DNA of 6,483 bases from Chloroflexota bacterium (GCA_021785115.1 JAJYGO010000474.1:1-6483); one strand, 5' to 3'; positions 1-5,284 are shown, counted from the stretch's first letter. Notes: generated by a model from the letters alone, not told the origin. Made by a program: numbers and translations.

Positions 1-996
1 GAGCAGCTGGGTGGGGACCCGGCGGGCGGCGACGCGCCGGTCGGAGGACCAGATCCCCCAGCCGGCCGTCGTTCGCCCGGCGCAGCAGCCGGTGAAGAAG
101 CAGCCGACCCGCCCGATCGCGACGGCGACGAACAGGCCCGGGGTGACCGCGTCGAGGAACGCGCCGAGGGGCTCCCCGAGGACGACAGCCACGATCGAGG
201 CCGCGACGGGCGCCGCGATCAGGAAGCCGTCTACCGACCAACCCTCGCGGAGGGTCGCGCGCGAGAAGCCCTTGAGGGCCATGTACCAAGCCTTCGCCCC
301 GGCCAGGCCCAGCGCCGCGCCGAGGACGGACGCGACGAGGGCGCTGCCGACATCGAGGCGGTGGTGGGCGAGGAACGCCGGCTCGAGCCCGATGGCGGCG
401 GCCAGCGCAACGGCGGCGAGGACGGTGAAGCTCCCCGGGGCCACCACCGGGCTCGCCGCGAGCGGGGCGATCGGCGCCCAGCGGGTGGAGACCGGGGCGT
501 CGGGCGCCGACTCGACCGTCCAGCGCCGCCACGACCAGCCGGCGCGGTGAACCCGGCCGCCGCCGTTCGCCTGGCGGGCGCGCTCGGGCCCAACGAGCTC
601 GGCGCTCACGTCCCAGTCCCCGGCGGTCACCCCGTAGACCCAGCTGGTCGCCGCGACGGGACCGGAGCCCGGCACGACCCCCTGGACGGCCTCGGACACC
701 GAGAACGAGTCGCCCGGGCCGGCCCTCCCCGCGTCCACGCCGCGCCGCCGGCCCACGACCCGGATGGTGGCGTCGTACCGGGGTCCGCCTGCGGGGCCCG
801 ACTCGAACCAGTGGGAGACGACGAGGGCAGCCGGCTCCACTCTCGGCTGGTCGGCCGTGGCGCCAGGGGGATCGGCTACGATCCCCGCGCCCGCGGCTGC
901 GACACCGGAAGGCACGGCCGGAGGCGAGGACCGCCGTTCGCCCGCGGTCTTGGGGCGCCGTGCGCGCCCTGACGCTCGGTTGCTCCGGGAGGACAT
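1..996 (-). CDS. Lgt-like (prolipoprotein diacylglyceryl transferase family) membrane protein with N-terminal extension, 3' end cut by window
   Basis: An open frame on the minus strand starts at ATG 996-994 and runs off the left edge, giving 332 visible residues. Residues 1-55 are basic, then Ala/Pro-rich. Residues 58-140 look like a secreted-type beta domain (SHWFES, then VYGVTAGDWDVSAELV). From about 183 the protein is membrane-embedded: hydrophobic stretches at 189-203, 217-239 and 257-300. Family marks are GLAGAKAWYM (230-239), GWSVDGFLIAAP (252-263), AIGRVGCFFTGCCAGRTT (293-310) and VPTQLL (327-332), matching the Lgt core GRxxNFxNGExxGRxT and PxQLYE. Classical Lgt moves diacylglycerol from phosphatidylglycerol to the lipobox Cys of prolipoproteins at the inner membrane. 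Here the conserved Asn of the core is replaced by Cys and a Cys-Cys pair follows, so activity on lipoproteins is uncertain. A weak GAGAG/AGAAG sequence precedes ATG 996. Two operator-like dyads lie 55-160 bp upstream. Family membership is fairly sure; function is not. Confidence 0.8.
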   Translation of the reverse strand, partial: MSSRSNRASGRARRPKTAGERRSSPPAVPSGVAAAGAGIVADPPGATADQPRVEPAALVVSHWFESGPAGGPRYDATIRVVGRRRGVDAGRAGPGDSFSVSEAVQGVVPGSGPVAATSWVYGVTAGDWDVSAELVGPERARQANGGGRVHRAGWSWRRWTVESAPDAPVSTRWAPIAPLAASPVVAPGSFTVLAAVALAAAIGLEPAFLAHHRLDVGSALVASVLGAALGLAGAKAWYMALKGFSRATLREGWSVDGFLIAAPVAASIVAVVLGEPLGAFLDAVTPGLFVAVAIGRVGCFFTGCCAGRTTAGWGIWSSDRRVAARRVPTQLL

Positions 997-1050
997 CTGC
1001 TTCTCTCTAGCTCTAGCGTGCTGCGGTTGAACGGGCCGCCGCCGCCAACC

Positions 1051-1068
1051 TGCTACACATATGTCGTA
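1051..1068. promoter_or_regulatory. BlaI-type operator candidate, copy 2
   Basis: The sequence is TGCTACACATATGTCGTA. It matches copy 1 in 13 of 18 positions, sharing T-N-CTACA-N4-TGTCGTA, and has the perfect central palindrome ACATATGT at 1057-1064. It lies 55-72 bp upstream of the Lgt-like start codon, where it could overlap the promoter. It is assigned to the BlaI-family regulator at 4871-5284 by its resemblance to the ACA...TGT half-sites of BlaI/MecI/CopY operators and by the copy beside that gene; this is inference. Confidence 0.55.
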
Positions 1069-1137
1069 TTCGTGGCGGGCGAGCTGGTCGCGCCGCTTGG
1101 CGCGGAGGCGGGCGAGTCGAGCTCGCTGGCGCGATGC

Positions 1138-1155
1138 TACTACAGCGCTGTCGTA
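1138..1155. promoter_or_regulatory. BlaI-type operator candidate, copy 1
   Basis: The sequence is TACTACAGCGCTGTCGTA, an 18-bp dyad with half-sites TACTACAGC and GCTGTCGTA that match in 8 of 9 positions (mismatch at 1141/1152). It is identical in 16 of 18 positions to the reverse complement of the copy at 4781-4798, over 3.6 kb away. It lies about 142-159 bp upstream of the Lgt-like start and has no plus-strand gene to serve. Confidence 0.6.
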
Positions 1156-1202
1156 CAAGCGTTCGGGGAGGGCCCGGGCGAAGCCGGCCGCAGCGGGGAT
1201 GG

Positions 1203-1673
1203 TCAGCGGCCGATGGGCTGGCCCCACTGCGCGGCGCCGTCAACGCCTGGCGGCAGCGTCACCTCGCCCCGCGCCACTCGGCGGATCGCAGTCGCGAGGT
1301 CGGCGACCGAGGCGCCGGTCGTCAGGCAGCCGACCGCCCCGTCCTGAACAGCCCGCAGCGCGTCCCGCGGTTCCCATTGGGGCGCGAGCCGGAGCACGTT
1401 GGCCCGCGGGGCGGGAGCACGCGTCCCATCATCCGAGGACCGTCCCTGGCCCACATCCACCTCGAGCACGACCATCGGCGTGGTCGCCCGGTGGTCGGGG
1501 CCAGCGGAGGCCAGACGGATCCCTGGGACCGTCGCCACGAGAGACTCGAAGGCGGCCCGGACGAGCGGGATCGACTCGACGGCGACCGTGATCGCCCGGG
1601 GATCCTCGGCCCAGCGGCCCATCGGCCCGAATGTCTGCTCAAGCACTGCGTGAACTCCTGCCGTCCCGACCAT
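1203..1673 (-). CDS. Stand-alone degenerate receiver-like protein (pseudo-REC), no output domain
   Basis: About 156 residues from ATG 1673-1671; a later in-frame ATG begins MGRWAEDP and could also be the start, as neither has a strong ribosome site. The pattern follows a NarL-type receiver domain: a first strand ITVAVES, helix PLVRAAFESLVATVPGIRL, strand MVVLEVDVG, strand ANVLRLAP, then DALRAVQDGAVGCLTT and ATAIRRVARGEVTLPPGV, which is the usual alpha5 ending before the linker to a LuxR helix-turn-helix. The key residues are altered: the acidic pair after strand 1 is reduced to a single Glu (VES), the Asp after strand 3 is displaced (VVLEVD), and the conserved Lys of GYLLK is missing (GCLTT). 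No DNA-binding domain follows before the stop at 1203-1205. It is therefore probably a phosphorylation-independent adaptor or a gene on its way out. It may be co-transcribed with the NiCoT gene 146 bp upstream, but nothing shows this. Confidence 0.6.
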   Translation of the reverse strand: MVGTAGVHAVLEQTFGPMGRWAEDPRAITVAVESIPLVRAAFESLVATVPGIRLASAGPDHRATTPMVVLEVDVGQGRSSDDGTRAPAPRANVLRLAPQWEPRDALRAVQDGAVGCLTTGASVADLATAIRRVARGEVTLPPGVDGAAQWGQPIGR

Positions 1674-1819
1674 CGCTAGGGCCGATGATCGACGCGCACA
1701 TGAGCGCAGGCTGAGACAGGCCTGTGGATTGCCGGCACGCGGATTGGTGGTCACGATCCGGGAATCCGGGAACGCCCGCCTTGTGCGCCGCCGGCGCGAG
1801 TGGCAGCGGGGGCTGGGCG
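1674..1819. other. Short intergenic gap with tandem repeat
   Basis: This gap between the NiCoT stop and the receiver-like gene holds a perfect two-unit tandem repeat of ATCCGGGA (1756-1771) and a small hairpin GCGCC-GCC-GGCGC (1785-1797) just downstream of the NiCoT gene. The hairpin has no T-tract and only five base pairs, so I do not call it a terminator. No gene is seen. Confidence 0.35.
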
Positions 1820-2896
1820 TCAGGAGGCGTCGCCGCCCGTCCCCATGGCCGGATGCGCCGCGGCGAGCAGGTCGTCGTAGCCCTTCCAGCGGTACACGAG
1901 CGTTGACAGGATCCAGCTCGCCGCGAACACCACGATGATCCCGAGGCCGATCAGCCCGAAGTCGAGTCCTGTGACGACGTCCCAGATCCCGCCGGTCAGC
2001 CCGAACTGGTTCGCGATGATGCTCAGGACCTCGATGCCGCCGATGATGAAGGCGATCACCACCGACACAAAGGTGATGTTGAGGTTGTAATACAGCTTGC
2101 GGATGGGCTTGACATAGGCCCAGCCGTAGGCACCGAGCATCAGGATCCCGTCGGTGGAGTCGACGGTGCACATGCCCGCCGCGAAGAGCGCGGGCAGGAT
2201 CAGGATGTAGCCGACCGGGACGCCGCCGGCCCCGGAGGTGGCCGCCAGTCCGAGGAGCGCCACCTCGGACGCGGTGTCGAACCCGAGGCCGAACAGGAAG
2301 CCGAGCGGGTACATGTGCCAGCTCCGCCGGATCAGCCGCAGCGCGGGCCGCAGGAGCCGCGCCAGGAGGCCGCGGCTGTCGAGGAAGTCCTCGAGGCTCT
2401 CCTCGCTGTACTCGCCGCCCTCGCGGACCTCCCGGAACATCCGCCAGATGTCGAGCAGCACGACCAGGTTGATGACGCCGATCACGAGGAGGAACGTCGC
2501 GGAGACCCCGGTCCCGATCAGGCCGCCGATCCGCTGCGCCGCCGGGATCCCGCTCACCGCGCCGGCGAAGACGGCGACGAGCACCGACAGGGCGACGACG
2601 ACGGTCGAGTGGCCGAGCGAGAAGAACGTCCCGACCGCGACGGGGCGCTGCCCGTCCTGCATCAGCTTGCGGGTCGAGTTGTCGATCGCCGCGATGTGGT
2701 CCGCGTCCACGGCGTGCCGTAGGCCGAACGTGTAGGCGAGGAACGCTGTCGGCAGCAGGATCGGGTAGGCCGCGGACGCCGCGAGGGCCAGGCCCCACGC
2801 GGCGACGTTGAAGCACAGCAGGAAGACGTACACCACGACGACCCGTCGCCGCAGGCTGGGGGACGCGTCGAGCAGACGGCGGAGGTGCGACAGCAT
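1820..2896 (-). CDS. NiCoT-family nickel/cobalt permease (HoxN/HupN/NixA type)
   Basis: A 358-residue integral membrane permease, the usual length for the family, that takes up Ni2+ and/or Co2+ across the cytoplasmic membrane. All four NiCoT signatures are intact: RHAVDADHI (60-68, the metal-binding His/Asp helix), FFSLGHSTVV (91-100), LGFDTASE (204-211) and GMCTVDSTDG (241-250). About eight hydrophobic segments alternate with short loops; a charged cytoplasmic loop (about 150-195) splits the protein, as in relatives. The start at ATG 2896-2894 is chosen because AGGGAG lies six bases upstream and the hydrophilic frame before it has no family match. The divergent neighbour is a Fur-family regulator with a 116-bp shared promoter region, which points to metal-responsive control. 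No nickel or cobalt enzyme is in the window, so Ni versus Co preference cannot be judged. Confidence 0.95.
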   Translation of the reverse strand: MLSHLRRLLDASPSLRRRVVVVYVFLLCFNVAAWGLALAASAAYPILLPTAFLAYTFGLRHAVDADHIAAIDNSTRKLMQDGQRPVAVGTFFSLGHSTVVVALSVLVAVFAGAVSGIPAAQRIGGLIGTGVSATFLLVIGVINLVVLLDIWRMFREVREGGEYSEESLEDFLDSRGLLARLLRPALRLIRRSWHMYPLGFLFGLGFDTASEVALLGLAATSGAGGVPVGYILILPALFAAGMCTVDSTDGILMLGAYGWAYVKPIRKLYYNLNITFVSVVIAFIIGGIEVLSIIANQFGLTGGIWDVVTGLDFGLIGLGIIVVFAASWILSTLVYRWKGYDDLLAAAHPAMGTGGDAS

Positions 2897-3012
2897 GAAC
2901 GGCTCCCTGGGACGAGGGTCGGTGGGGTCAGGGGGCATCCTAACGCGCCGTGTTGCATCTGTCCTCCGTGGCATCTGCGCCGCGGTAAGCTGCCGGTTAG
3001 GAGAGCCGTAGG
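2897..3012. promoter_or_regulatory. Divergent promoter/operator region between NiCoT and Fur-family genes
   Basis: For the permease (minus strand), a promoter reads AGGACA (2965-2960), a 17-bp spacer, then TAGGAT (2942-2937). For the regulator (plus strand), TAAGCT (2986-2991) is a possible -10 with no clear -35. GCATC occurs three times (2935-2939, 2955-2959, 2971-2975), the last two within the longer repeat GCATCTG, 16 bp apart. A 9-bp inverted repeat, GGCATCCTA (2934-2942) and TAGGATGCC (3009-3017), brackets the region, one arm on the permease -10 and the other on the regulator start codon. These are plausible operator elements for the Fur-family protein; none matches a classical Fur box closely. 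Confidence 0.5.
2999..3005 (+). promoter_or_regulatory. Ribosome binding site of the Fur-family gene
   Basis: AGGAGAG ends seven bases before ATG 3013. This spacing supports 3013 over the in-frame ATG at 3025 as the start. Confidence 0.65.
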
Positions 3013-3516
3013 ATGCCGGGTGCGATGAGCCAGCCAGCCAGCCACCGAGAAGAGAGTGCGGTCGAGAGGGCGAGGGCGCGCCTGCGGGCGAGCGGCATGC
3101 GCTGGACGCCGCAGCGGCGGGTGCTCGTCGAAGTGCTCCTCTCCGCGCAGGGCCACGTGACCGGCTCCGAGCTCGTCGAGCGCTGCCGGGCGGTCGACCC
3201 CGACACGACGCCCTCAACCGTCTACCGGAGCCTCGACGCCCTCGAGGAGCTCGGGCTGGTGCGCCATTCCCACGGCCACGACGGAGTCGAGGAATACCAC
3301 GTGCTGCCCGAGTCCGTGCACGGCCACCTGCGCTGCGAGGCGTGCGGCGGGACCTGGGATATCAGCGGAGCCGAAGCCGCGGCGCTGACCGAAGCGCTGA
3401 CGGCAGCGCGGGGGTTCGTGGTCAACCTCTCCCACCTGACGGTCGTGGGGCGATGCAGCCCATGCTCGCGGGTCGTCGCCGCCGCGGAACTCGACCTGGC
3501 CGACGCCGAGACGTAG
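3013..3516 (+). CDS. Fur-family metalloregulator, probably controlling Ni/Co uptake (Nur-like) or Zur-like
   Basis: A 167-residue cytoplasmic DNA-binding repressor of the Fur superfamily. Residues 16-84 form the winged helix; TTPSTVYRSLDALEELGLVRH (65-85) is the recognition helix and wing typical of the family. The dimerisation half (90-155) has the His-rich hinge HSHGH (85-89), HGHLRCEAC (103-111) with C108/C111, and a second CxxC at C148/C151 (GRCSPC), the usual structural zinc site. H85, H87, H89, H96, H103 and H105 are candidate ligands for the sensing metal. Fur, Zur, Mur and Nur proteins share this fold and cannot be told apart safely from the sequence alone. The divergent NiCoT gene is the reason to favour nickel or cobalt sensing. 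A GC-rich hairpin follows the stop by 20 bases. Family certain, metal inferred. Confidence 0.93.
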   Translation: MPGAMSQPASHREESAVERARARLRASGMRWTPQRRVLVEVLLSAQGHVTGSELVERCRAVDPDTTPSTVYRSLDALEELGLVRHSHGHDGVEEYHVLPESVHGHLRCEACGGTWDISGAEAAALTEALTAARGFVVNLSHLTVVGRCSPCSRVVAAAELDLADAET

Positions 3517-3536
3517 TCGGCCGCCACATGGGGTGC

Positions 3537-3572
3537 GGGCGCCGCGGGGGGCCGAGCAGGCCGCCGGCGCCC
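3537..3572 (+). terminator. Candidate terminator hairpin after the Fur-family gene
   Basis: GGGCGCCG (3537-3544) pairs perfectly with CGGCGCCC (3565-3572), extended inward by CGG/CCG with one bulged base. It begins 20 bases after the stop codon. There is no T-tract, which is common for high-GC terminators but lowers confidence. Confidence 0.4.
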
Positions 3573-3821
3573 CCGACGTGACGATCGCGGCCCTGGCGAG
3601 CTCGATCGGCGCAGGCCGTTCGCCGGTCAAGATTGCGTGGCGCGGCCGACACCCGGAACCGGGTAGAGCACCCCATCTGGAGAGCCTGGCGACCGAACCC
3701 AACTCGGCACCGAACGGCTCCTTGACCGCAACCCGTCAGGCTCGTACCGTCCGCCCACGAGCTCGCCCGGCCGCTCCGCGGGGATGATGTGTATGCGCCG
3801 GCGGCCCCGCCGCGCTGAGGA

Positions 3822-3880
3822 CGGGGCCCGAGGGCGCGCGGCCGGTCGCTGACCGCGCCTGGCCTCGGGCCGAGGTCCCG
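3822..3880. repeat. Large GC-rich inverted repeat / hairpin
   Basis: GGCCCGAGG (3825-3833) is the exact reverse complement of CCTCGGGCC (3863-3871). It is continued by GCGCG (3834-3838) against CGCGC (3854-3858) with a 4-base bulge. Outer CGGG/CCCG and an apical CGGTC-GCT-GACCG hairpin (3843-3855) add to the fold. The right arm also forms its own palindrome CCTCGGGCCGAGG (3863-3875). No T-tract follows, so termination is not favoured over a structured RNA or a protein-binding site. Confidence 0.5.
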
Positions 3881-3884
3881 AGAA

Positions 3885-3900
3885 CGCAGCCAAGGCTGCG
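3885..3900. repeat. Perfect short inverted repeat
   Basis: CGCAGCC-AA-GGCTGCG: seven perfect base pairs around two bases, only five bases after the larger inverted repeat and 111 bp before the OsmC remnant. It may be one half of a structured leader; no function is assigned. Confidence 0.45.
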
Positions 3901-4011
3901 GCCCATCGCTCCTCAGGACGAATGCGACGGCCTGCCGCCGGAACCACTGCACCCGGCCGGGACCTCCCACCCGTACGCCTTCAACGACGCACCCCTGGGA
4001 GATCAGACCCC

Positions 4012-4254
4012 ATGACCGAGTTCGCCTTCGCCCCGCTCGTGGCCGCCACCCGCGAGGCCCTCGCCGCCGCGCCCGAGGGCGCCAGCGTCCACACCTTGCG
4101 CGTGACCAGCCGCCAGACGGCCGCCCTGCGCAGCGACGCGCGGATCCGCTCGTTCGAGCTCGGGGTGGACGAGCCGCCCTCGCTCGGCGGCGCGGACACC
4201 GCCCCCAACCCGGTCGAGTACGCGCTGCTCGCGCTCGCCGCCTGCCAGGTCGAC
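4012..4254 (+). pseudogene. OsmC-family protein, 5' half only (3' truncated)
   Basis: From ATG 4012, preceded by GGGAG about ten bases upstream, about 81 residues read as the N-terminal half of an OsmC/Ohr-superfamily protein: MTEFAFAPLVAATREAL, then an extended strand, then VDEPPSLGGADTAPNP and VEYALLALAACQV. The last two are the family's conserved DEPxxLGGxDxxPNPxEYLLxALxxCQ core with the first active-site Cys. OsmC proteins are cytosolic thiol peroxidases of about 140-180 residues; the second conserved Cys and the C-terminal half are absent. Homology stops at 4249-4260, where the sequence becomes the antisense of an ABC ATPase. The frame stays open to the stop at 4813-4815, so a 267-residue hybrid could be made, but its second part has no family pattern. 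Either a genomic deletion or an assembly join explains it. Confidence 0.72.
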
Positions 4255-4255
4255 G

Positions 4256-4781
4256 CGTGTTCGGCGTCCACCGACGCGAACGGCTCGTCCAGCACGAGCA
4301 GTTCGGGGTTGGTGGCCAGTGCCCGTGCGAGTCCGGCACGGCGGCGCGTGTCTGCGGACAGGGACGAGACCCGGGCGTGCGCGACGTCGTCCAGCCTCAG
4401 CCTCGAAAGGAGATGGCTCGCTCGCCCTGGGCCGCCGCTGCGCGTGTGGTCGAAGAGGCGGAGGCTCTCGAGGACGGTGAGGTCGTCGAACAGCCCTAAC
4501 CGGTGCCCCAACAGGGTGGGCCTTCAACGAGGGTGCGGCATCACGGGCGCCGGCGTCGAGCTCCAGCACCCCCGCGACCGCTCGGAGCAGGGTGGTCTTC
4601 CCGGAGCCGTTGCCCCGACGATCCCAACGCCCTCGCCGGCATGCAGCTGGAGGTCGACGCGCCATATGGCGACCGTGGCGCCGCACACCTTGGTCGCCTG
4701 GGAGAGCTCGACGAGGGGCACTCCGGAACGCGAGGAGGGGATGGGATCGGGCGAGGGGACAGTAGGACTCAGCACCGACAT
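4256..4781 (-). pseudogene. ABC transporter ATP-binding protein remnant (CcmA-like), frameshifted and truncated
   Basis: Reading leftward, three frames together make one ABC ATPase. Piece A (ATG 4781 to about 4612) has VPLVELSQATKV and LHAGEGVGIVGA, the approach to Walker A. Piece B (about 4611 to 4530) continues with NGSGKTTLLRAVAGVLELDAG, so one base has been lost at about 4612. Piece C (about 4520 to 4256) has GHRLGLFDDLTVLESLRLF (Q-loop region), SSLSADTRRRAGLARAL (signature LSADT) and ELLVLDEPFASVDAEH (Walker B and D-loop). Only about 13 residues separate DAG from GHR instead of the usual 30 or so, so a small deletion accompanies the second shift; an in-frame TGA also precedes piece C. 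The C-terminal part with the H-loop is missing at the junction with the OsmC remnant. The GHR-LFDDLTVLE wording recalls CcmA (haem-export) ATPases, but substrate and partner are unknown. Certainly non-functional if the sequence is right. Confidence 0.8.
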
Positions 4782-4798
4782 ACGACAGGGCCGTAGTA
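4781..4798. promoter_or_regulatory. BlaI-type operator candidate, copy 3
   Basis: On the minus strand it reads TACTACGGCCCTGTCGTA, 16 of 18 identical to copy 1 at 1138-1155. It lies between the ABC remnant and the BlaI-family gene. It covers part of the -10 and the ATG of the ABC remnant and sits 73-90 bp upstream of the BlaI-family start, the expected place for an operator of a divergent, autoregulated pair. Confidence 0.65.
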
Positions 4799-4800
4799 TA
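4795..4800 (-). promoter_or_regulatory. -10 element of the ABC remnant promoter
   Basis: TATACT on the minus strand, five of six matches to the sigma-70 consensus, ends 13 bases before ATG 4781, which would give a leader of only about seven bases. It overlaps the operator-like dyad, so a bound repressor would block it. No clear -35 is visible. Confidence 0.5.
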
Positions 4801-4858
4801 TCGGCCTTCGCCTGACCTGCACCTGGCCCGCGCCGCCGCCATCCGAGGTGCGCCGTGG

Positions 4859-4864
4859 TATGGT
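4859..4864 (+). promoter_or_regulatory. -10 element giving a probable leaderless transcript of the BlaI-family gene
   Basis: TATGGT ends six bases before ATG 4871, so transcription would begin at or next to the A of the start codon. There is no Shine-Dalgarno sequence before this ATG, which fits a leaderless mRNA. No good -35 is visible 17 bp upstream. Confidence 0.5.
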
Positions 4865-4870
4865 CGGCCG

Positions 4871-5284
4871 ATGGAGCCGGAGGAGCAACGCCTAGGGGAG
4901 CCCGGCGTGGCATCGATGCTCGGCCCGCTCGCGTCGGCGGTCATGCGCGTCCTGTGGGACCGCGGGCCTTCGAGCGTCGCCGACGTCGTGGCGCACATCA
5001 ACCGCGAGCAGCCGCGCCAGCTGGCGTACACCACCGTCATGACCATCCTCGTCCGCCTCCACGACCGCGGACTGGTGGAGCGGACGAAGGTCGGGCGCGG
5101 CTACGTGTACCGCCCCGCCGGCGACGAGCCGGCCTCGGTCGATGCGCTCGCGGGACAGGCCGTCGACGCCGTCCTCGCCCGCTACGGCTCGGCCGCCGTC
5201 CGCCAGTTCGGCGAGAGGCTCGGCGAACTCGACCCGGAGCTCCGGGCGGAGCTCGTCCGCCTCGCCGGCGGCGGGCCCCCGTGA
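4871..5284 (+). CDS. BlaI/MecI/CopY-family transcriptional repressor
   Basis: A 137-residue dimeric DNA-binding repressor, normal length for the family. The winged helix-turn-helix spans about 18-82: LASAVMRVLWDRGPSSVADVV, then LAYTTVMTILVRLHDRGLV (51-69) as the recognition helix and RGYVYRP (76-82) as the wing, all standard BlaI wording. The C-terminal helices (86-130) make the dimer and hold the site cut on induction in staphylococcal BlaI; that site is not recognisable here. The start at 4871 fits a -10 six bases upstream and puts the domain in register; an internal ATG at residue 16 is less likely. The stop overlaps the GTG of the M56 gene by four bases (GTGA), the classic repressor-protease pair. 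Its likely targets are the 18-bp dyads at 1051, 1138 and 4781. Inducing signal unknown: the family senses beta-lactams, copper or other stress. Confidence 0.93.
   Translation: MEPEEQRLGEPGVASMLGPLASAVMRVLWDRGPSSVADVVAHINREQPRQLAYTTVMTILVRLHDRGLVERTKVGRGYVYRPAGDEPASVDALAGQAVDAVLARYGSAAVRQFGERLGELDPELRAELVRLAGGGPP

Larger units (their letters stand above)
997..1202. promoter_or_regulatory. Intergenic regulatory region upstream of the Lgt-like gene
   Basis: This 206-bp gap lies between the Lgt-like start and the end of the receiver-like gene, both on the minus strand. It contains two copies of an 18-bp operator-like dyad (1051-1068 and 1138-1155, centres 87 bp apart). A short repeat (CTAGCTCTAGC, 1008-1018) lies just upstream of the Lgt-like start. 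On the minus strand, TATGTG inside the 1051-1068 dyad is a possible -10, but I see no convincing -35, so the promoter position is unresolved. No gene is supported here. Confidence 0.55.
3573..4011. other. Gene-free stretch with inverted repeats
   Basis: I see no convincing gene on either strand; the open frames here are Arg/Pro/Ala-rich with no family pattern. I looked for a tRNA and a cobalamin-riboswitch layout and found neither. The notable content is the pair of strong inverted repeats at 3822-3880 and 3885-3900. The stretch may be partly decayed sequence, given the gene remnants that follow it. Confidence 0.45.

Noticed and set aside
11..550. Long plus-strand open frame of 179 residues
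   Set aside because: It is antisense to the Lgt-like gene, is Arg/Ala/Thr-rich and has no family pattern; the minus-strand frame carries clear Lgt motifs.
1785..1797. Hairpin GCGCC-GCC-GGCGC as the NiCoT terminator
   Set aside because: Only five base pairs, no T-tract, and common by chance in such GC-rich DNA.
1203..2816. 537-residue minus-strand open frame
   Set aside because: Its first two thirds are an out-of-frame shadow of the NiCoT permease; only the last 156 residues form the separate receiver-like gene.
3630..3720. Possible tRNA near GGAACCGGGTAGAGCACC
   Set aside because: No T-loop GGTTCRA in the right place and no acceptor stem pairing on either strand.
3627..3947. 106-residue minus-strand frame with IHIIPAERPGELVGGRYEPDGL wording
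   Set aside because: It briefly looks protein-like but has no recognisable domain, no ribosome site and an Arg-rich start; it is not supported as a gene.
4255..4815. Second half of the open plus-strand frame after the OsmC part
   Set aside because: It is antisense to the ABC ATPase remnant, low in complexity and without family pattern, so it is treated as read-through, not a fused domain.
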